The translations under genes were made by a program, and so were the position numbers. Shown one piece after another: positions 22,553-32,650 of a stretch of 64,000 nucleotides of DNA. The stretch is from Paludibacter sp. (lineage in GTDB: Bacteria > Bacteroidota > Bacteroidia > Bacteroidales > Paludibacteraceae). The stretch lies in the NCBI GenBank assembly GCA_028710895.1, contig JAQTTH010000023.1, forward strand, positions 1 through 64,000, written 5' to 3'. Position 1 is the first letter of the stretch, and each line of letters starts with the position of its first letter. The notes beneath the pieces are model-generated. The model did no database searches. It was not told the origin of the DNA and worked only from the letters and a program-made list of their open reading frames with translations.

Positions 22553-23947
22553 TCATTTTCCGATACAGAATTTACCAAAGATATTTCCCAGTATTTCGTC
22601 ATTGGAAATTTGTCCGGTTATTTCTCCCAGAAAATGCATACACTCCCGGATGTCCTGCGATAGAAAATCGCCGGATATGCCCGATTCAAGTCCGTCAATT
22701 ACACGGGAAATGGCTGTGTAAGCATTTTGAAGTGCTTCGTAGTGGCGAACATTGCTTACTACCACATCGCCGGGATTAATTTCGGGAAGTTGAGCTGCTT
22801 TTACAAGTGCTTTTTCGAGTTCATTCGTGTTCAATCGATTTTTAGCCGAGATATAGATTCTGTCGCCTTCGAATGGTTCAAAGAGTTGGCTGAGCACTTC
22901 GCGTTCTTCAATTTCAATTTTATCAATCTTATTGAAGACGAGAATCACTTTTTTACCCAATGATCGTTTCTCAATACGTTCGGTGAGCCATTCCATGTGT
23001 TCGCTCAATTGGGTGCAATCCAGTATCCAAAGTACAATAGCGGCCTGTTCAATTTTCTGATAGGTGCGCTCAATTCCCATACTTTCAATTTTATCTTTCG
23101 TATCGCGAATTCCCGCTGTATCGATAAAACGGAAGGTAATACCGTCAATGTTGATTAAATCTTCAATCACATCGCGGGTTGTTCCGTGTATATCCGAAAC
23201 AATAGCTCTTTCTTCGTTGAGCAACACATTCAGCAAGGTAGATTTACCTACATTTGTTTCGCCAACCAGCGCCACCGGAATCCCATTTTTAAGTGCATTA
23301 CCAACATTGAACGAGTCCTTGAGTTTGGCTATTAATTGTTGGATAGTTGTTGCAAGGCTTTTGAGTTGAGTGCGGTCGGCAAATTCCACATCCTCTTCGT
23401 TGAAATCCAACTCCAATTCTACCAGCGATACGAAGTTGAGCAGTTGTGTGCGCAGTTTCATCAATTCGCTTGAAAAGCCACCACGCATTTGGTTTAATGC
23501 CATGCGATGTGAGGCTGCGGATGTTGAAGCAATCAAATCGGCTACTGCTTCGGCTTGCGACAAATCCATTTTGCCATTCATAAAAGCACGTTGAGTAAAT
23601 TCACCCGGTTTTGCCAATATACAGCCCTGTTCAATAAGGATTTGTAATATTTGCTGTTGAATAAACACGGAACCATGACATGCAATTTCTACAACATCTT
23701 CGCCCGTAAATGAATGTGGATTGCGAAAAACTGTCAGCAACACTTCGTCGACTGTTTCTCCTTTGCGGTTTACGATACTGCCAAAGCTAACGGTATTTGC
23801 ATCCTGTTGCAGCACGCTGAACGATTTCTTCCTTGGTACAAAGATGGCATTACAATGCTGAATAGCATCGGGTCCCGATACGCGAATGACTGCAATTCCT
23901 CCTATTCCGGGAGCAGTAGATATGGCGGTTATAGTGGTTGAATTCAT
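22553..23947 (-). CDS. mnmE: tRNA modification GTPase MnmE
   Basis: A 464-aa MnmE (TrmE), which with MnmG makes the cmnm5 modification at U34 of certain tRNAs. It has the N-terminal tetrahydrofolate-binding domain (TTITAISTAPGIGGIAVIR, residues 3-21), a helical region, an inserted G domain with P-loop GETNVGKSTL, switch DTAGIRDTKDKIE and NKID, and the essential C-terminal FCIGK with its cysteine. Length is normal. It is 6 nt after the acetyltransferase gene and ends at a strong terminator. Confidence 0.97.
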   Translation of the reverse strand: MNSTTITAISTAPGIGGIAVIRVSGPDAIQHCNAIFVPRKKSFSVLQQDANTVSFGSIVNRKGETVDEVLLTVFRNPHSFTGEDVVEIACHGSVFIQQQILQILIEQGCILAKPGEFTQRAFMNGKMDLSQAEAVADLIASTSAASHRMALNQMRGGFSSELMKLRTQLLNFVSLVELELDFNEEDVEFADRTQLKSLATTIQQLIAKLKDSFNVGNALKNGIPVALVGETNVGKSTLLNVLLNEERAIVSDIHGTTRDVIEDLINIDGITFRFIDTAGIRDTKDKIESMGIERTYQKIEQAAIVLWILDCTQLSEHMEWLTERIEKRSLGKKVILVFNKIDKIEIEEREVLSQLFEPFEGDRIYISAKNRLNTNELEKALVKAAQLPEINPGDVVVSNVRHYEALQNAYTAISRVIDGLESGISGDFLSQDIRECMHFLGEITGQISNDEILGNIFGKFCIGK

Positions 23948-23953
23948 CTTCGT

Positions 23954-24526
23954 CTATTTTATAAATCCTTCGGGATAAATACCATTCTCAATCGAAGTTT
24001 TGGTTGAGATAATTTTGGCCGGAATGCCACCAATAGTAACATTGTCCGGAAAATCAGCATTCACAACTGCATTGGCACCTATTGCCACATTATTTCCGAT
24101 TCTTATTTCGCCAAATAGCTTTGCTCCGGGACCAATATATACGTTGTTTCCAAGTGTTGGAACACCATCATATTCTCCAATTGACGTTGACGGATGTATG
24201 CGGCAGTTTTCACCCACTTTCGCTTGTGGACTTACGACTATTGTACCGTAGTGAACAATGCAAAGACCGGCTGCAAACACATTCTTAGGTATTGAAAAAC
24301 CCAAGCGGGTTGCAAGTCTGTGATTAATTATTTCGAGCAAAATTTGATAAGCACGGCAAAAGATGTTCTTTCGACGTACATTTTCCAGGTATTCTATTTT
24401 TCGCAATCGTCGTTGAAACCGTAGGCTGTCCATCCACAAATAGTTGTAGAGCGATAATTCAGTAAGCCCGTAAGCTTTCAAATCACGCTCCAGATAATAT
24501 TTGTATGTTGCTTTGTTGGTAATCAT
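23954..24526 (-). CDS. Serine acetyltransferase-like hexapeptide transferase
   Basis: A 190-aa left-handed beta-helix acyltransferase of the serine O-acetyltransferase/polysaccharide acetyltransferase group. The helical N-terminus (MITNKATYKYYLERDLKAYG) is shorter than in CysE; the helix coils hold VHYGTIVVSP, GENCRIHPSTSIG, NNVYIGPGAKLFG and NNVAIGANAVV, ending GGIPAKII. Acceptor could be serine or a sugar; lack of the full CysE N-terminal domain favours a sugar. It precedes mnmE by 6 nt. Confidence 0.8.
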   Translation of the reverse strand: MITNKATYKYYLERDLKAYGLTELSLYNYLWMDSLRFQRRLRKIEYLENVRRKNIFCRAYQILLEIINHRLATRLGFSIPKNVFAAGLCIVHYGTIVVSPQAKVGENCRIHPSTSIGEYDGVPTLGNNVYIGPGAKLFGEIRIGNNVAIGANAVVNADFPDNVTIGGIPAKIISTKTSIENGIYPEGFIK

Positions 24527-24586
24527 TGTTGGTTAATTAGCTGAATTGGAAATAGGTTTACTTGTCTTTACTTTTAGTTAAATTAT

Positions 24587-24614
24587 GCATTATGAATTAT
24601 ACATTGTGCATTAT
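24587..24614. repeat. Word repeat upstream of acetyltransferase gene
   Basis: TGCATTATGAATTATACATTG-like words form a short degenerate repeat. On the sense (-) strand it lies 60-90 nt before the ATG at 24526, like other such tracts in this window. Confidence 0.4.
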
Positions 24615-25484
24615 TTAAATTCTATCCAAAACAGTTGTTACAAGCTTTTCGATATATGGTTTATAGTCAGTATTAGCAGCTTCCACACGTCGGTTGGCAA
24701 TGATGCAACAAACGGTCATAGCTTTATGTCCCATTAGCTTGGATAAGCCTGCAATAGCCGAACCTTCCATTTCGTAATTGGTGATTTTATAGTTGTTATA
24801 GCGGAACGATTCAATTTTATCGTTCAATTGCATATCAGCCAAATTGATGCGTAAAACCCGTCCCTGCGGTCCGTAAAAACCGTTGGCTGAAATAGTTACT
24901 CCGCGAAGCATATCGTCTTTCCCAATACGGTTTACTAATTCTGTATCAGCATCAACAACATACGGAGCGGCCAGTTGTGGATTCCAAACCAAATGTTTTT
25001 TCATGGCTTCTTCGAATGCCAAATCGCTTACAGAATCGCGTCCGGCGTAGAAATTCAACATACCATCAAAACCGATTGATTTTTCTGAAATCAAAAAACT
25101 GCCAAGCGGAATTTCGGGTTGCATACCGCCCGATGTTCCTATGCGGATAATCGTCAATTGACGAAAATCAGGTTTCTCGGTGCGTGTTTCAAAGTCGATA
25201 TTGGATAATGCATCCAATTCGTTCATAACGATATCGATATTGTCGGTGCCAATACCTGTTGAAATCACCGAAATACGCTTGCCTTTGTAAGTTCCTGTTA
25301 TTGTGTTGAATTCCCTGCTCGAAACCGAACATTCCTGCGTATCGAAATAAGCTGCAACTAATTCTACACGTCCCGGATCGCCCACCAATATAACATTATC
25401 GGCCAATTGTTCGGGTTTTAGGTGCAGGTGGAAAATACTTCCATCGCTATTTATGATAAGCTCGGATGGTGGGAAATGCTTCAT
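24615..25484 (-). CDS. Nucleoside phosphorylase (uridine phosphorylase-like)
   Basis: A 289-aa enzyme of the PNP/UDP family that cleaves nucleosides with phosphate to base and ribose 1-phosphate. Motifs: LVGDPGRVE near residue 32, VISTGIGTDN, the phosphate loop IRIGTSGGMQPEIPLGS, and the ribose-binding NYEMEGSAIAG. The organisation is nearer to uridine phosphorylase than to purine phosphorylase, but base preference is uncertain. It is cytoplasmic and probably transcribed with the acetyltransferase and mnmE downstream. Confidence 0.88.
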   Translation of the reverse strand: MKHFPPSELIINSDGSIFHLHLKPEQLADNVILVGDPGRVELVAAYFDTQECSVSSREFNTITGTYKGKRISVISTGIGTDNIDIVMNELDALSNIDFETRTEKPDFRQLTIIRIGTSGGMQPEIPLGSFLISEKSIGFDGMLNFYAGRDSVSDLAFEEAMKKHLVWNPQLAAPYVVDADTELVNRIGKDDMLRGVTISANGFYGPQGRVLRINLADMQLNDKIESFRYNNYKITNYEMEGSAIAGLSKLMGHKAMTVCCIIANRRVEAANTDYKPYIEKLVTTVLDRI

Positions 25485-25627
25485 AATAAAGAATGTATAA
25501 ATTGTGTATTCCTATGTGTTGAGTGAACCACAAATATACTTATTTTATATGAATAGTGAAAGGAAAACCGAAAAGTATGTGCTTGGGAGGTTTATTGTAG
25601 CGGGTTCTATGAAAAAAAACTCCGTCA

Positions 25628-25999
25628 TTAGTCCTTTATTTCGTCGATGCATTTTTTTACGAACGGAAAGCGGTTGTAATCTTCGTGAACCAAATACTCG
25701 TTCCAGAATATCAAATCAATATCAATTGGAATTTCTCCTGAAGTTTTACTTTCGCGGGTTCTGCCCATGTCCTTTTCTATTTGCTTGAACATGGCCTTTG
25801 TTCCTTCTGAGGTATCATCGGATAAAATTGCGAGAGCCTCATTCCGGAAGTCACCTTTGTATTTTTTACCCACAGCTTTAGTCGTTAACGTGGAGCTCTC
25901 GGAAACAATCTCGAAGTACTCGGATAGTTTCTCCTTGGCAAGTTCCAGATTAGCATCTGCATTAAAATTGCTTCCAATCATGATTAAAGCTGTATTCAT
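25628..25999 (-). CDS. folK: HPPK-like 2-amino-4-hydroxy-6-hydroxymethyldihydropteridine diphosphokinase
   Basis: A 123-aa protein of the HPPK family, which pyrophosphorylates 6-hydroxymethyl-dihydropterin in folate synthesis. It has ALIMIGSNFNADANLELA at the N-terminus, an Asn in the YKGDFRNEALAI strand, MGRTRESK, and the magnesium-binding IPIDIDLIFW. It is shorter than typical HPPK (about 160 aa), lacking part of loop regions, so activity is likely but a divergent paralogue is possible. It stands alone between the nucleoside phosphorylase and DUF349 genes. Confidence 0.75.
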   Translation of the reverse strand: MNTALIMIGSNFNADANLELAKEKLSEYFEIVSESSTLTTKAVGKKYKGDFRNEALAILSDDTSEGTKAMFKQIEKDMGRTRESKTSGEIPIDIDLIFWNEYLVHEDYNRFPFVKKCIDEIKD

Positions 26000-26101
26000 A
26001 AAGAAAAAGTTTGAACGTTTTTAGTTTATCAAAGGGTTGAATTGCTATTTGAATTGTCGGTGAAAGACAGTGGTGAAAGGTATTCTTTCATTTTTTATAA
26101 C

Positions 26102-26133
26102 AAAAAAGCCGAAGTGTTGTTCTTCGGCTTTTT
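26102..26133. terminator. Intrinsic terminator behind DUF349 gene
   Basis: AAAAAGCCGAAG and CTTCGGCTTTTT form a 12-bp stem around TGTTGTT, with A/T runs on both sides. It is 15 nt past the stop of the - strand DUF349 gene. Confidence 0.85.
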
Positions 26134-26147
26134 GCATATTATTCTAA

Positions 26148-28124
26148 TTAAATATTTTCGTCAATCAAATTGATTTTTTGCTCAATCAGTTTACTTTCCT
26201 CTTTGAGGGCTTCGATTTTGCGTTCCATTTCCTTAATCAGACCACCACCTTTTTTTGAGTTGGATGAGAAGAAACCGATATTGTTCTCATATGTTGCAAT
26301 TTCCGATTTCAAATGCTCAAAAGCACGTACAAGTTTTTCGCGTTCGCGATACAGTTTGTTTTCACCCTTGACGGCCATATCTTTCACATTGCTGCGGAAG
26401 TTATCCATGCGTCGGTTCGAAGAATCTACGTTTAGGGCTTCAAATTGCTTATCAACGGCATCGCGATATTCTTTGTATACTTTATCTTTTTCTTTGAAAG
26501 GCACATGACCAATGGTGCTCCATTCGGCCATCAACGCACGTAAAGCATTGAGCGATTCGCCCGGATTGTCCGTTTTTTCAAATGCAGTAATTTTGGCAAT
26601 CAACTCTTTCTTTTTGGTCAGGTTATCAGCTTCAGCTGTACGTTGACCGGAAGTACTTTTGTTTTTTTGCTCAAAGAAATAATCACAAGCAGCAATAAAG
26701 CGTTTCCAAAGTTCGTCAGAGAATTTTTTTGCTACCGGACCAACTGTTTTCCACTCTTTTTGGAGTTGAATGAGCTTATCGGAAGTTTCTTTCCATTCTG
26801 TACTGTCTTTTAATGCTTCTGCTTTTTCGCACAATGCTTTCTTCTTATCGGCATTTTGAGTCAGAACATTCTTAGTTTCTTTATAGAATTCGCCTTTTGC
26901 CGCAAAAAACGCATCACAGGCTTTGCGATAACGATCGAAAATCTTCTGATTTACTTTACGTGGAGCAAAACCGATTGTACGCCACTCTTCCTGCCATGCT
27001 AATACCGTTTTTGTAGCTTCGTCCCAGGCTTTGTAGTTATTCAGATTGCTGAAATCAAAAGCTTCGATTTTTTCGCACAAAGCATTCTTAGCTTCAAAGT
27101 TCTCATCTTCCAGTTTGCGGATAGAATCGAAGTATGATTGATGTTTTTTATTGATAGCGGTTGAAGCTTCTTTGAAACGTGTCCAGATTTGTTCACGTAT
27201 TTCACGACCCACAGGGCCTAGTTCATGCCATTCTTCGTGCAGTTTTTGCAATTGTTGGAAAGCAGAAATCACATCTTCCACATTGGCCAGTTTTTCGGCT
27301 GCCTCGCAAAGGTATGTTTTCGATTCCAGGTTTTTCTTGAAATCGTATTCCCGTAATTCGTTGTTTATTTTGATTAAATCCCAGAAAGATTCCTGATACA
27401 AGCTATATTGTTTCCAAAGTTCCGTAGACGCTGACTGAGGAACCGTTCCGATTGTTTTCCATTTTTGTTGGAGAGCGCGAAACTCATTTATATGTGTCGA
27501 AACATCATCGTTACTGTCGACCAGCACTTTCATTTGTTCCAGCAAATGTTGTTTTTGAAGCAGATTATTTTCTTTTTCTTTCTCAATCTGAGCCATCAAC
27601 AAAGCTTTTTTACCACGGAATTCGTTTAAAAGCGCTTTCATAGCTTCTTCTAACTCATCTTTCTCGGCAATAAACTCAATTTCTTCACCGCCGGCTTCCA
27701 AAAATGCTTTCTTTTGTTCTTCGATTTCAGCTTTTATCTTTTTGTAAAACAATTGTTTGATTGTTTCCACTTCATCTTTTACGGCATCCACTTCTTTGCT
27801 TACAAGCACTTTAAGCGCATCAATCAATTCCGATTTTGTGCTGGCTGCATAGTCCGTTGTTGTTGATTTTACTTCTGTTGGTTGTGCTTCTGCTACCGGT
27901 TCTACCAGGGTTTCAGGTGTTTCTGCAACTGTTACAGAAGCAATAACTTCAACAACCTCTGTCACTTCGGGTGCAGTTTCGGTAATTTCAACTGTTTCAG
28001 GAGCTACTTCTACAGTTTCAACATTTTCTACAACATCAGTAACCTCCGTTTTGGCAGTGGTTTCGGTAATTTCGCCCGGGGCGATTTCAGGATCCTTGTC
28101 TAAATCAAGTGGGTTCATTTTCAA
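26148..28124 (-). CDS. DUF349 domain-containing protein
   Basis: A 658-aa largely helical protein. The first 100 residues are a Thr/Val/Glu-rich, probably disordered stretch. Five DUF349 repeats follow, each marked by a Trp-Gly signature: QQKWKTIGTVP, HEEWHELGPVG, QEEWRTIGFAP, QKEWKTVGPVA and MAEWSTIGHVP. The C-terminus is a coiled coil. DUF349 proteins are widespread in Bacteroidetes and of unresolved role (an RNA- or ribosome-linked role has been suggested). It is cytoplasmic with a terminator right behind it. Confidence 0.88.
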   Translation of the reverse strand: MKMNPLDLDKDPEIAPGEITETTAKTEVTDVVENVETVEVAPETVEITETAPEVTEVVEVIASVTVAETPETLVEPVAEAQPTEVKSTTTDYAASTKSELIDALKVLVSKEVDAVKDEVETIKQLFYKKIKAEIEEQKKAFLEAGGEEIEFIAEKDELEEAMKALLNEFRGKKALLMAQIEKEKENNLLQKQHLLEQMKVLVDSNDDVSTHINEFRALQQKWKTIGTVPQSASTELWKQYSLYQESFWDLIKINNELREYDFKKNLESKTYLCEAAEKLANVEDVISAFQQLQKLHEEWHELGPVGREIREQIWTRFKEASTAINKKHQSYFDSIRKLEDENFEAKNALCEKIEAFDFSNLNNYKAWDEATKTVLAWQEEWRTIGFAPRKVNQKIFDRYRKACDAFFAAKGEFYKETKNVLTQNADKKKALCEKAEALKDSTEWKETSDKLIQLQKEWKTVGPVAKKFSDELWKRFIAACDYFFEQKNKSTSGQRTAEADNLTKKKELIAKITAFEKTDNPGESLNALRALMAEWSTIGHVPFKEKDKVYKEYRDAVDKQFEALNVDSSNRRMDNFRSNVKDMAVKGENKLYREREKLVRAFEHLKSEIATYENNIGFFSSNSKKGGGLIKEMERKIEALKEESKLIEQKINLIDENI

Positions 28125-28286
28125 TGTTTTTTTAATGAATTCTGTAAAACGAATTTACAAAATGTACAATTTGTGCAAAAGCTTGAATTTCGCAGTCACA
28201 AAAATAGGCTAAATTTTTTAAATAATGTTATTTCAAGTCAAAAAAAATCAATTTGTCAGTAGTCTCTAACAAGCTCCTATTGGTTT

Positions 28287-29039
28287 CTATTTTCGGTGAG
28301 AAATATAGGTGTTAGCTTGTTGAGCCGGGTTTAAATGAATATCATTTATGCTGACATGAGCTGGTCGTGTAACTATAAACTCAACTGTGTCGGCAATATC
28401 TTCAGCATTTAGCGGAGTTAAACCGGCATAAACAGCTTTCGCTTTTTCTTCGTCGCCATGGTAACGTATTATTGAAAATTCTGTTTCAACCATTCCCGGT
28501 GAAATGGAACTTACCTTGATTCCATATTTTACCAGATCAATTCGAAGACCTTTCGTAATTGCGCTTACAGCATGCTTTGAGCCACAATAAACGCTTCCGT
28601 TCGGGTATACTTCGAAGCCTGCAATTGATGAAATATTGATGATGTGCCCTGCTTCCCGAGCAATCATTCCGGGAACTATCAGTTTGGTAATATATAATAA
28701 TCCCTTCACATTTGTATCAATCATTCGCTCAAAATCGGCCAAATCGCATTCGTTGAAAGGCGATGCACCGGCTGCCAGTCCGGCGTTATTTATAAGCAAA
28801 TCAATCTGTTTGAAATTTGCCGGCATTGATTCGATGGCTTTCGTACAGGAGGCATTATCACGCACATCAAAACAAAGTGGCAACACTTCAACTGAATAAT
28901 CGGAGCGTAGTTGTTTTGCCAACTCATCCAACCGTTCTGCACGTCGACCTGTAATAACCACATTGTAGTTTAAAGACGCTAAACGCACGGCTATGGCACG
29001 ACCAAAGCCGGATGTAGCACCTGTTATAAAAGCATTCAT
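28287..29039 (-). CDS. Short-chain dehydrogenase (YdfG-like)
   Basis: A 250-aa classical SDR. The NADP-binding motif is TGATSGFG (residues 7-14) with GRRAERL after the second strand favouring NADP; NNAG is near residue 86; the catalytic Ser is in INISSIAG and the YxxxK pair in VYCGSKHA. It is close to YdfG, which oxidises serine and 3-hydroxy acids, though the substrate is inferred. A word-repeat leader (29090-29170) lies upstream. Confidence 0.9.
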   Translation of the reverse strand: MNAFITGATSGFGRAIAVRLASLNYNVVITGRRAERLDELAKQLRSDYSVEVLPLCFDVRDNASCTKAIESMPANFKQIDLLINNAGLAAGASPFNECDLADFERMIDTNVKGLLYITKLIVPGMIAREAGHIINISSIAGFEVYPNGSVYCGSKHAVSAITKGLRIDLVKYGIKVSSISPGMVETEFSIIRYHGDEEKAKAVYAGLTPLNAEDIADTVEFIVTRPAHVSINDIHLNPAQQANTYISHRK

Positions 29040-29179
29040 TGTTTTGTACTGTTTAGTTGATGATTTGTTTAGATGTTTTGGGGTTAAAAGTTTAGAAACT
29101 TAGATTTTCATTGTTTTCAAGTCCCAATTCTGAACTCTGAACTCAAATCACCTATCTTTCAACTCCCGAAACCAACCAT

Positions 29180-30403
29180 TTATTTTTCTTCTCCTTGTAC
29201 ATATTTCAAATCGTGACCCATACGCGTTTTCTTAGTTTCCATATAAAACGCATTGTGTTGATTTGGAGCAACTTCGATAGGCACATTTTCAATAATAGAT
29301 AAACCGTAAGCTTCCAGACCAATACGTTTTACCGGATTGTTACTCATTAGACGTATTTTTGTAACGCCAACTTCGCGTAAGATCTGGGCACCAACACCAT
29401 AGTCACGTTCATCGGCATTGAACCCAAGATGCAAATTAGCATCAACGGTATCCATACCTTCTTCCTGTAGTTTGTAGGCTTTAATTTTATTCATCAGGCC
29501 AATTCCGCGACCTTCTTGATTCATATAAACAATAACGCCTTTGCCTTCTTTTTCAATCAGTTGCATGGCCTTGTGAAGTTGCTCCCCACATTCGCAACGC
29601 ATAGAGCCAAAAATATCACCTGTAATACAGGACGAATGAACACGTACAAGGATTGGTTCATCCGGTTCCCATTCGCCTTTGATAAGTGCTACATGCTCCA
29701 TACCATTGGATAGTTGGCGGAAAGGAATCAGCTTAAACTGTCCGTATTGGGTTGGCATATTTACCTTCACGCCTTTTTCAACCAATGATTCAGATTTCAG
29801 GCGGTAGGCAATTAAATCTTTAATCGTAATAACTTTCAAATTGAATTTATCCGCAATGTCCATAAGCTCCGGTAAACGGGCCATTGTTCCATCTTCGTTC
29901 ATTATTTCGATTAAGGCACCAGCCGGATTCAAACCGGCTAAACGGGCTAAGTCAACAGCTGCTTCGGTATGACCGGCGCGGCGAAGAACACCTTTTGTAC
30001 GGGCACGAAGCGGGAAAATATGTCCCGGACGACCAAATGTTTCGGGTGTGGAGCTTGGGTCGGCTAATGCCTGAAATGTAGCTGCACGATCGGCAGCAGA
30101 TACACCGGTTGTGCAACCTTCCAGTTTATCAACACTCACTGTAAATGGAGTTGAATGTATAGATGTGTTTTTATCCACCTGATTTTCAAGATCAAGTTCA
30201 TCGCAACGTTCTTCGGTAAGAGGAGCACAAACAACACCGCGGCCGTGTGTAATCATAAAGTTTACCATTTCGGGAGTCATTTTTTCTGCTGCACAGATAA
30301 AATCACCCTCATTTTCGCGATCTTCGTCATCAACTACGATAACAAATTTACCTTCACGGATATCATCTAAAGCTTCCTCAATGGTATTTAATGTTGATTT
30401 CAT
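29180..30403 (-). CDS. ribBA: Bifunctional RibBA, riboflavin synthesis
   Basis: A 407-aa fusion of 3,4-dihydroxy-2-butanone-4-phosphate synthase (about 1-205) and GTP cyclohydrolase II (about 206-407), supplying both precursors of riboflavin. The first half has [18 protein letters not shown] and [10 protein letters not shown] with the [12 protein letters not shown] segment. The second half has the zinc site [26 protein letters not shown] and LMSNNPVKR. Both halves look intact. Fusion is normal for Bacteroidetes. Confidence 0.96.
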   Translation of the reverse strand: MKSTLNTIEEALDDIREGKFVIVVDDEDRENEGDFICAAEKMTPEMVNFMITHGRGVVCAPLTEERCDELDLENQVDKNTSIHSTPFTVSVDKLEGCTTGVSAADRAATFQALADPSSTPETFGRPGHIFPLRARTKGVLRRAGHTEAAVDLARLAGLNPAGALIEIMNEDGTMARLPELMDIADKFNLKVITIKDLIAYRLKSESLVEKGVKVNMPTQYGQFKLIPFRQLSNGMEHVALIKGEWEPDEPILVRVHSSCITGDIFGSMRCECGEQLHKAMQLIEKEGKGVIVYMNQEGRGIGLMNKIKAYKLQEEGMDTVDANLHLGFNADERDYGVGAQILREVGVTKIRLMSNNPVKRIGLEAYGLSIIENVPIEVAPNQHNAFYMETKKTRMGHDLKYVQGEEK

Positions 30404-30437
30404 TTATATGAGTTTTTTTTATTTCAATAATTGCTGT

Positions 30438-31925
30438 TTATTCAGGAATTTCAATGGATTCTCTGTTAATTACCCAGTTTATTTTTTGTTTTATTAAACG
30501 CAGTATCTTATAATATTGTTCCTGATTAAATAAAGTTGCATCTACAACTGCCTTGTATGTTAGGAAAATACCAATTGGCAATAGTACGGCTGAGCTCAAC
30601 CACATACCCTCAACCGATGACCAAATGCCTTCACGCGCCATTTTATAGCCGGTATTATCAATGATATAGTAAAAAATAAACATGATAACAGATATAACCA
30701 CCGGTGCTCCCAATCCACCTTTACGGATGATAGCACCCAACGGAGCGCCAATAAAGAAAAAGATAAGGCAGGCGAATGACAATGTAAATTTGCGATGCCA
30801 TTCAATTTGATGTCGGCGAATGTATTTTACAGGTTCATCCAACATCATTCCATTGAACTGAATTTGATCTTTCACACTTTTAGCACGTTCAATTGCCGTA
30901 TTGTTGGCTCTAATCATTTCATCCTGTGATAACGATTGAAAAAGCGTGTCAGCATTCAGTTTAGCAAATTCCTTTTTTTTGATTTTAAACCTGTTCAATA
31001 TCATTCCGTGAGTTTCTTCCCTGCCCAGAAAGTGTTGATTCACCATTTCTTTGCCTTGCTCAACTCCTCTGGCCGCCGAAATTTTACTCATCGAATCGAT
31101 AGATTGTGTAAGCTGAACTACATTTTTACTTACATGTTGATCTTTTAAAACCGACTCGTCCATACGGTTGAATGTATTATCAAAATCGAATAAAATCTCT
31201 TTTGTCTTAAAAGTTTCACGTCGGTATGGGATGTTATTGTCAGAGTTGCTCAAATGTTGCTTCTGTAAATTTTCGAAACTTTCGCCATCATATAGCGTAA
31301 GCACAAGATACTTATTATCAGCAGTAAACTGTATTCTGCCTGAATCCGAAACCATTACCTGTGCATTGTCAAATCCGGCTGAATAATCATAAATCATCAG
31401 ATCTTTTAATAGGCCATGCTGCTTTTCGCGGACATAGATATTGACGTTACTTCTCATGCCTGAGTAGAACTCACCTACAGGAATGTCAAATTCGGGAGAT
31501 TTGGAGCGTAGGGAGAAAATAAGCGTCCATAATTTGGTTTGAGCGATAGGCATAACATAATTGGAAAAGTAAAATGCCCCTATGCAAACAATTGATATAA
31601 AAACTATTAGGAGTCGCATAATACGGAATAAGGATATTCCGGCAGCTTTCATGGCGGTAAGTTCAAAGTTTTCGCCCAGATTCCCGAAGGTCATGAGCGA
31701 TGCAAGCAAAATGGCGAGTGGAAGTGCCAGTGGTACAAGCGACAACATGGCATAAAAGAAAAATTCGCCTAAAACTGACCAGCTAATACCTTTACCTATA
31801 AGTTCATTTACGTGTTTCCACAAAAACTGCATTAACAAAATGAAAATACAGATAAAAAATGTCATTAAAAACAGCGTAACAAAGCGTTTGAATATATATG
31901 AATCGATTTTTTTTACTCTAAACAT
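30438..31925 (-). CDS. LptF/LptG family permease
   Basis: A 495-aa inner-membrane permease of the YjgP/YjgQ family, which with LptB extracts lipopolysaccharide for transport to the outer membrane. Three N-terminal spans (about 12-120), a large periplasmic jellyroll domain (to about 385) and three C-terminal spans. The start is set at 31925 ([15 protein letters not shown]), the family-like start; a frame from 31949 would overlap a promoter box. Bacteroidetes commonly have two such paralogues and I cannot decide F or G. Confidence 0.9.
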   Translation of the reverse strand: MFRVKKIDSYIFKRFVTLFLMTFFICIFILLMQFLWKHVNELIGKGISWSVLGEFFFYAMLSLVPLALPLAILLASLMTFGNLGENFELTAMKAAGISLFRIMRLLIVFISIVCIGAFYFSNYVMPIAQTKLWTLIFSLRSKSPEFDIPVGEFYSGMRSNVNIYVREKQHGLLKDLMIYDYSAGFDNAQVMVSDSGRIQFTADNKYLVLTLYDGESFENLQKQHLSNSDNNIPYRRETFKTKEILFDFDNTFNRMDESVLKDQHVSKNVVQLTQSIDSMSKISAARGVEQGKEMVNQHFLGREETHGMILNRFKIKKKEFAKLNADTLFQSLSQDEMIRANNTAIERAKSVKDQIQFNGMMLDEPVKYIRRHQIEWHRKFTLSFACLIFFFIGAPLGAIIRKGGLGAPVVISVIMFIFYYIIDNTGYKMAREGIWSSVEGMWLSSAVLLPIGIFLTYKAVVDATLFNQEQYYKILRLIKQKINWVINRESIEIPE

Positions 31926-31946
31926 GCTTGTTTTTTTTAGGAGCAA

Positions 31947-31954
31947 CAAAATTA
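31947..31954 (-). promoter_or_regulatory. -7 promoter box for LptF/G gene
   Basis: On the - strand this reads TAATTTTG. It lies 21 nt ahead of the ATG at 31925, leaving a short leader, and overlaps the longer alternative start, so it supports the shorter one. Confidence 0.45.
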
Positions 31955-32070
31955 CTGTAAAAAGTTCAATAATCAGCAGTTTGATTTGCGAAATTACTTT
32001 AATGAATTAATAATTAGTTGTTGTGAATGTAAGTTTAATTGTATCAGCGGGTTAGTTCTGTATAATAGAA

Positions 32071-32100
32071 AAACCATCAGGCAGTTAAGCTTGATGGTTT
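32071..32100. terminator. Hairpin behind START-like gene
   Basis: AAACCATCAG and CTTGATGGTTT pair over ten bases around a 9-nt loop. It lies between the START-like gene (stop 32131) and the LptF/G promoter. Confidence 0.55.
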
Positions 32101-32130
32101 AGTCTGTTTTATGTTATTCGCAAATAAACT

Positions 32131-32514
32131 TTAAATTCCAGATTTACGCTTCAGTTCTTCAATTTGTTTGTTCCAGAGTAAAATTAAATCGTCTTTTTCG
32201 CCCGGTTCGGCAAAGTCGGTAATAATCAATGCCGGTTCGCCTGTTACTTCCAGTACTTTAATCTTCAGTTCGAAGTAATAATCGGTATCAACATCTTCAT
32301 CCCACTGGAAACGAACATTGTCGTTTTGCTTTACATGAATCAGAAAGGCTGTTTGATCATATTTCTCCCATGTAAAAGTATATTCGTTGTCTTTTACAGT
32401 CACTCCATCCGAGAACCATTCGGCAAGTCCCAATGGCGTACTGATAGAATTCCACAGTACGTTTACCGAGGCCATTTTGAGTTGATATTCTATTTTAAAC
32501 TTTGTTTTTTTCAT
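32131..32514 (-). CDS. START-like/SRPBCC (AHSA1-type) domain protein
   Basis: A 127-aa single-domain protein with the helix-grip fold pattern of SRPBCC/AHSA1 proteins: an N-terminal strand (KFKIEYQLKM), NVLWNSISTPLGLAEWFSDGV, then strands ending in a long C-terminal helix (LILLWNKQIEELKRKSG). Such domains bind hydrophobic ligands or client proteins. The start at 32514 (MKKTKFKIEY) fits the fold; a frame from 32562 adds 16 non-conserved residues. The role is unknown. Confidence 0.75.
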   Translation of the reverse strand: MKKTKFKIEYQLKMASVNVLWNSISTPLGLAEWFSDGVTVKDNEYTFTWEKYDQTAFLIHVKQNDNVRFQWDEDVDTDYYFELKIKVLEVTGEPALIITDFAEPGEKDDLILLWNKQIEELKRKSGI

Positions 32515-32650
32515 AAAAATGTTTTGGCTTGCTGTTGAATATCTGAAAAAAGGGAGAAACAAATCTTCTTTTTTCTATTCGTTCGCAAGTTAGTCCAATT
32601 TTCTCGTAAATACAAGAAAAACGTTCAAAAACAGGCAGATGTTCACAAGT